The notes beneath the pieces are model-generated. The model saw only the letters and a program-made list of their open reading frames with translations. It was not told where the DNA came from and ran no database searches. DNA of 64,000 nucleotides from Zeugodacus cucurbitae (Eukaryota; Arthropoda; Insecta; Diptera; Tephritidae), in contig NC_071668.1 of the NCBI RefSeq assembly GCF_028554725.1, positions 75,943,719 to 76,007,718 of the forward strand, given 5' to 3'. This document shows, piece by piece, positions 62,352 to 64,000 of this stretch; the first letter of the stretch is position 1; the number at the start of each line of letters is the position of its first letter. A program made the translations under genes and the position numbers.

Positions 62352-64000
62352 TGGAGGATGGAGTCATATATAGAAGTTCACGTAAGTGAGGAAAGTTTCT
62401 GACTGCCATTCACTTGGGAGTGGCCAGGAACGATTCTTTTACATGTGGCTCAAGCAGCTCACAACTTCCGGTCTTAGACCAAGTATCCTCTGGGTAGCCA
62501 ACAGACATCCGTCTGGAAGCGAGCTAAAGTGAGAAGGCGAATCCCGCTTATGCGGTTGTGCGTAGGGCTTGGGACCCACCACATAAAAACGAATAACCAG
62601 TGAATAAGAAACACAGGCCTCGGATGAGAAACCCCCCTTTTGATGACGACCACGGCAAACGTATAAAGGACTATGATTTAAGGGCATGCACCTGGAATGT
62701 CCGGACCCTTAATTGGGAAGGTGCCTCTGCCCAGCTGGTTGATGTCCTCGTAAGAGTAAAGGCTGACATCACCGCAATCCAAGAAATGCGATGGACGGGA
62801 CAAGGACGGAAGAAGGTGGGTCCTTGTGACATCTACTACAGCGGCCATATAAAGGAGCGCAAATTCGGTGTGGGATTCGTGGTGGGAGAGAGACTCCGTC
62901 GTCGAGTCCTGGCATTCACTCCGGTGGATGAACGTCTAGCCACAATCCGCATCAAAGCGAGGTTCTTCAACATATCGCTGATTTGCGCCCACGCCCCGAC
63001 GGAAGAGAAGGACGATGTGACCAAAGATACCTTCTATGAGCGCCTAGAACGTAAATATGAGCGCTGCCCCCGCCACGATGTCAAAATCGTGCTTGGCGAT
63101 TTCAACGCTAGGGTGGGTAAAGAAGGTGTCTTTGGCACAACAGTCGGAAAATTCAGCCTCCATGACGAAACATCACCAAACGGTCTGAGGCTGATCGACT
63201 TCGCCGGGGCCCGAAATATGGTCATCTGTAGCACTAGATTCCAGCATAAGAAAATCCATCAAGCTACTTGGCTGTCCCCGGATCGAATCACTCGCAACCA
63301 GATCGATCATGTTGTGATAGATGGACGACATGTCTCCAGTGTTTTTGATGTGCGTACGCTTCGTGGTCCCAACATCGACTCGGACCACTATCTTGTAGCA
63401 GCTAAGATACGCACCCGCCTCTGTGTAGAAAAGCGCACACGTCAACAAACACAAGGAAGGTTCGACATCGAGAAGCTGCAATCACAACCGACAGCCGAAC
63501 GATTTTCTACTCGACTTGCACTCCTGCTCTCTGAGAGCACTCATCAGCATCTCGGTATAAGGGAGCTGTGGGACGGCATATCAAACTCCTTACGTACAGC
63601 TGCAACCGAAACCATTGGCTTTCGGAAAAGCCAAAAAAACAGCTGGTATGATGAGGATTGTCGTCTCGCAGTGGAGAGAAAACAGACTGCCTACCTCGCA
63701 ATGTTGCGATCGACCGCAACACGAGCGGGATGGGAAAGATACCGAGAGCTGAAGAGGGAAGCGAGACGCATTTGCAGAAAAAGAAAGAAAGAGGCAGAAA
63801 TGCGTGAGTATGAAGAGCTTGACAAGCTGGCCGACAGGGGTAATGCTCGAAAATTTTACGAAAAGATCCGGCGACTAACTGAAGGTTTCAAGACCGGAGC
63901 ACACTCCTGTAGGACCCCCAGCGGTGATCTAGTGGTTGATGACCAGAGTATACTGTGTTTGTGGAGGGAACACTTCTCCAGCCTGCTGAATGGCAGTGAA
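62340..64000 (+). mobile_element. Non-LTR retrotransposon (LINE), 5' UTR plus endonuclease ORF, continues past window
   Basis: The 5' untranslated part at about 62352-62623 matches the segment 755-955 of this window block for block (for example AGAAGTTCACG, AGTGAGGAAAGTTT, AAGTATCCTCTGGGTAG). It is followed by the open endonuclease ORF starting at 62624. The element lies in the eya intron, antisense to eya. The true 5' end is not certain because I see no target-site duplication. The LINE clade (RTE-like, or another endonuclease/RT family) cannot be fixed without the rest of the ORF. Confidence 0.9.
62624..64000 (+). CDS. LINE ORF: apurinic/apyrimidinic-like endonuclease domain, C-terminus beyond window
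   Basis: 459 codons are open from ATG 62624 to the window end with no stop. Domain order: endonuclease at residues about 18-250, then a basic, Arg/Lys/Glu-rich linker leading toward the reverse transcriptase. Visible APE-type motifs are CTWNVRTL, the catalytic glutamate in AIQEMRW, CAHAPTEEK, LGDFNARVG, QIDHVVIDG and the terminal DSDHYLVAAK. These are the residues such nucleases use to nick target DNA for target-primed reverse transcription. The reading frame is unbroken, unlike every other LINE copy here, which suggests a recent insertion. The ATG was chosen as the in-frame start just before the conserved region; an upstream start is not excluded. Confidence 0.9.
   Translation, partial: MRNPPFDDDHGKRIKDYDLRACTWNVRTLNWEGASAQLVDVLVRVKADITAIQEMRWTGQGRKKVGPCDIYYSGHIKERKFGVGFVVGERLRRRVLAFTPVDERLATIRIKARFFNISLICAHAPTEEKDDVTKDTFYERLERKYERCPRHDVKIVLGDFNARVGKEGVFGTTVGKFSLHDETSPNGLRLIDFAGARNMVICSTRFQHKKIHQATWLSPDRITRNQIDHVVIDGRHVSSVFDVRTLRGPNIDSDHYLVAAKIRTRLCVEKRTRQQTQGRFDIEKLQSQPTAERFSTRLALLLSESTHQHLGIRELWDGISNSLRTAATETIGFRKSQKNSWYDEDCRLAVERKQTAYLAMLRSTATRAGWERYRELKREARRICRKRKKEAEMREYEELDKLADRGNARKFYEKIRRLTEGFKTGAHSCRTPSGDLVVDDQSILCLWREHFSSLLNGSE

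Noticed and set aside
62439..63722. Several minus-strand ORFs of 60-100 codons
   Set aside because: Shadows of the plus-strand LINE endonuclease ORF.

Overview
This is nuclear DNA of an insect, most likely a higher dipteran and plausibly a tephritid fruit fly. The evidence is spliced genes with GT..AG introns, an unmistakable eyes absent (eya) C-terminal half, long AT-rich intergenic DNA, and a dense load of insect transposon families (mariner/Tc1, non-LTR LINEs, short interspersed elements of INE/DINE-1-like architecture). The species assignment is inference.

Only two host genes can be supported. The 3' part of eya lies on the minus strand (coding exons 59612-57702, 57632-57388 and 57305-57124; 778 residues plus stop). 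Its N-terminal exon or exons lie beyond the right edge, so 59613-64000 is eya intron. The second is a small two-exon gene on the plus strand (43114-43164 and 43262-43843) encoding a 210-residue protein with a predicted signal peptide. It has a TATA box and a poly(A) signal. I do not recognise its family.

The remaining DNA is mostly transposon-derived or unassigned. Left part (1-27 kb): a rearranged LINE (1-955), mariner and Tc1 remnants (2.7, 9.1 and 14.3 kb), interspersed-element copies (4.3, 6.9, 11.3, 20.2 and 20.8 kb), a TTAA-flanked element (23.3 kb) and LINE 3' ends (23.9 and 25.4 kb). Middle (27-49 kb): mariner-type elements (27.7, 29.8 and 47.4 kb), more family A interspersed elements (32.3, 35.6 and 48.4 kb), degraded LINEs (33.2 and 45.4 kb), a 130-bp TTAA-flanked palindromic element (36.6 kb), and a LINE fragment (38.8-39.6 kb) with a perfect 13-bp target-site duplication. 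Right part (49-64 kb): a family B element (50.5 kb), a transposon end (53.4 kb), a second TTAA element (54.0 kb), a four-unit 115-bp tandem repeat beyond the eya stop codon, eya itself, and at the edge a LINE whose 459-codon endonuclease ORF is still open.

The most interesting signals are: (i) family A interspersed elements carry an internal 154-bp unit present one to five times in different copies, at constant period; (ii) families A and B share a 5' palindrome, subterminal inverted repeats, a GACA/GACG microsatellite and a 3' hairpin, as described for Helentron-associated elements; (iii) the 115-bp repeats next to eya carry a 15-bp palindrome; (iv) the unrecognised secreted-protein gene. 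I found no tRNA, rRNA or CRISPR array.
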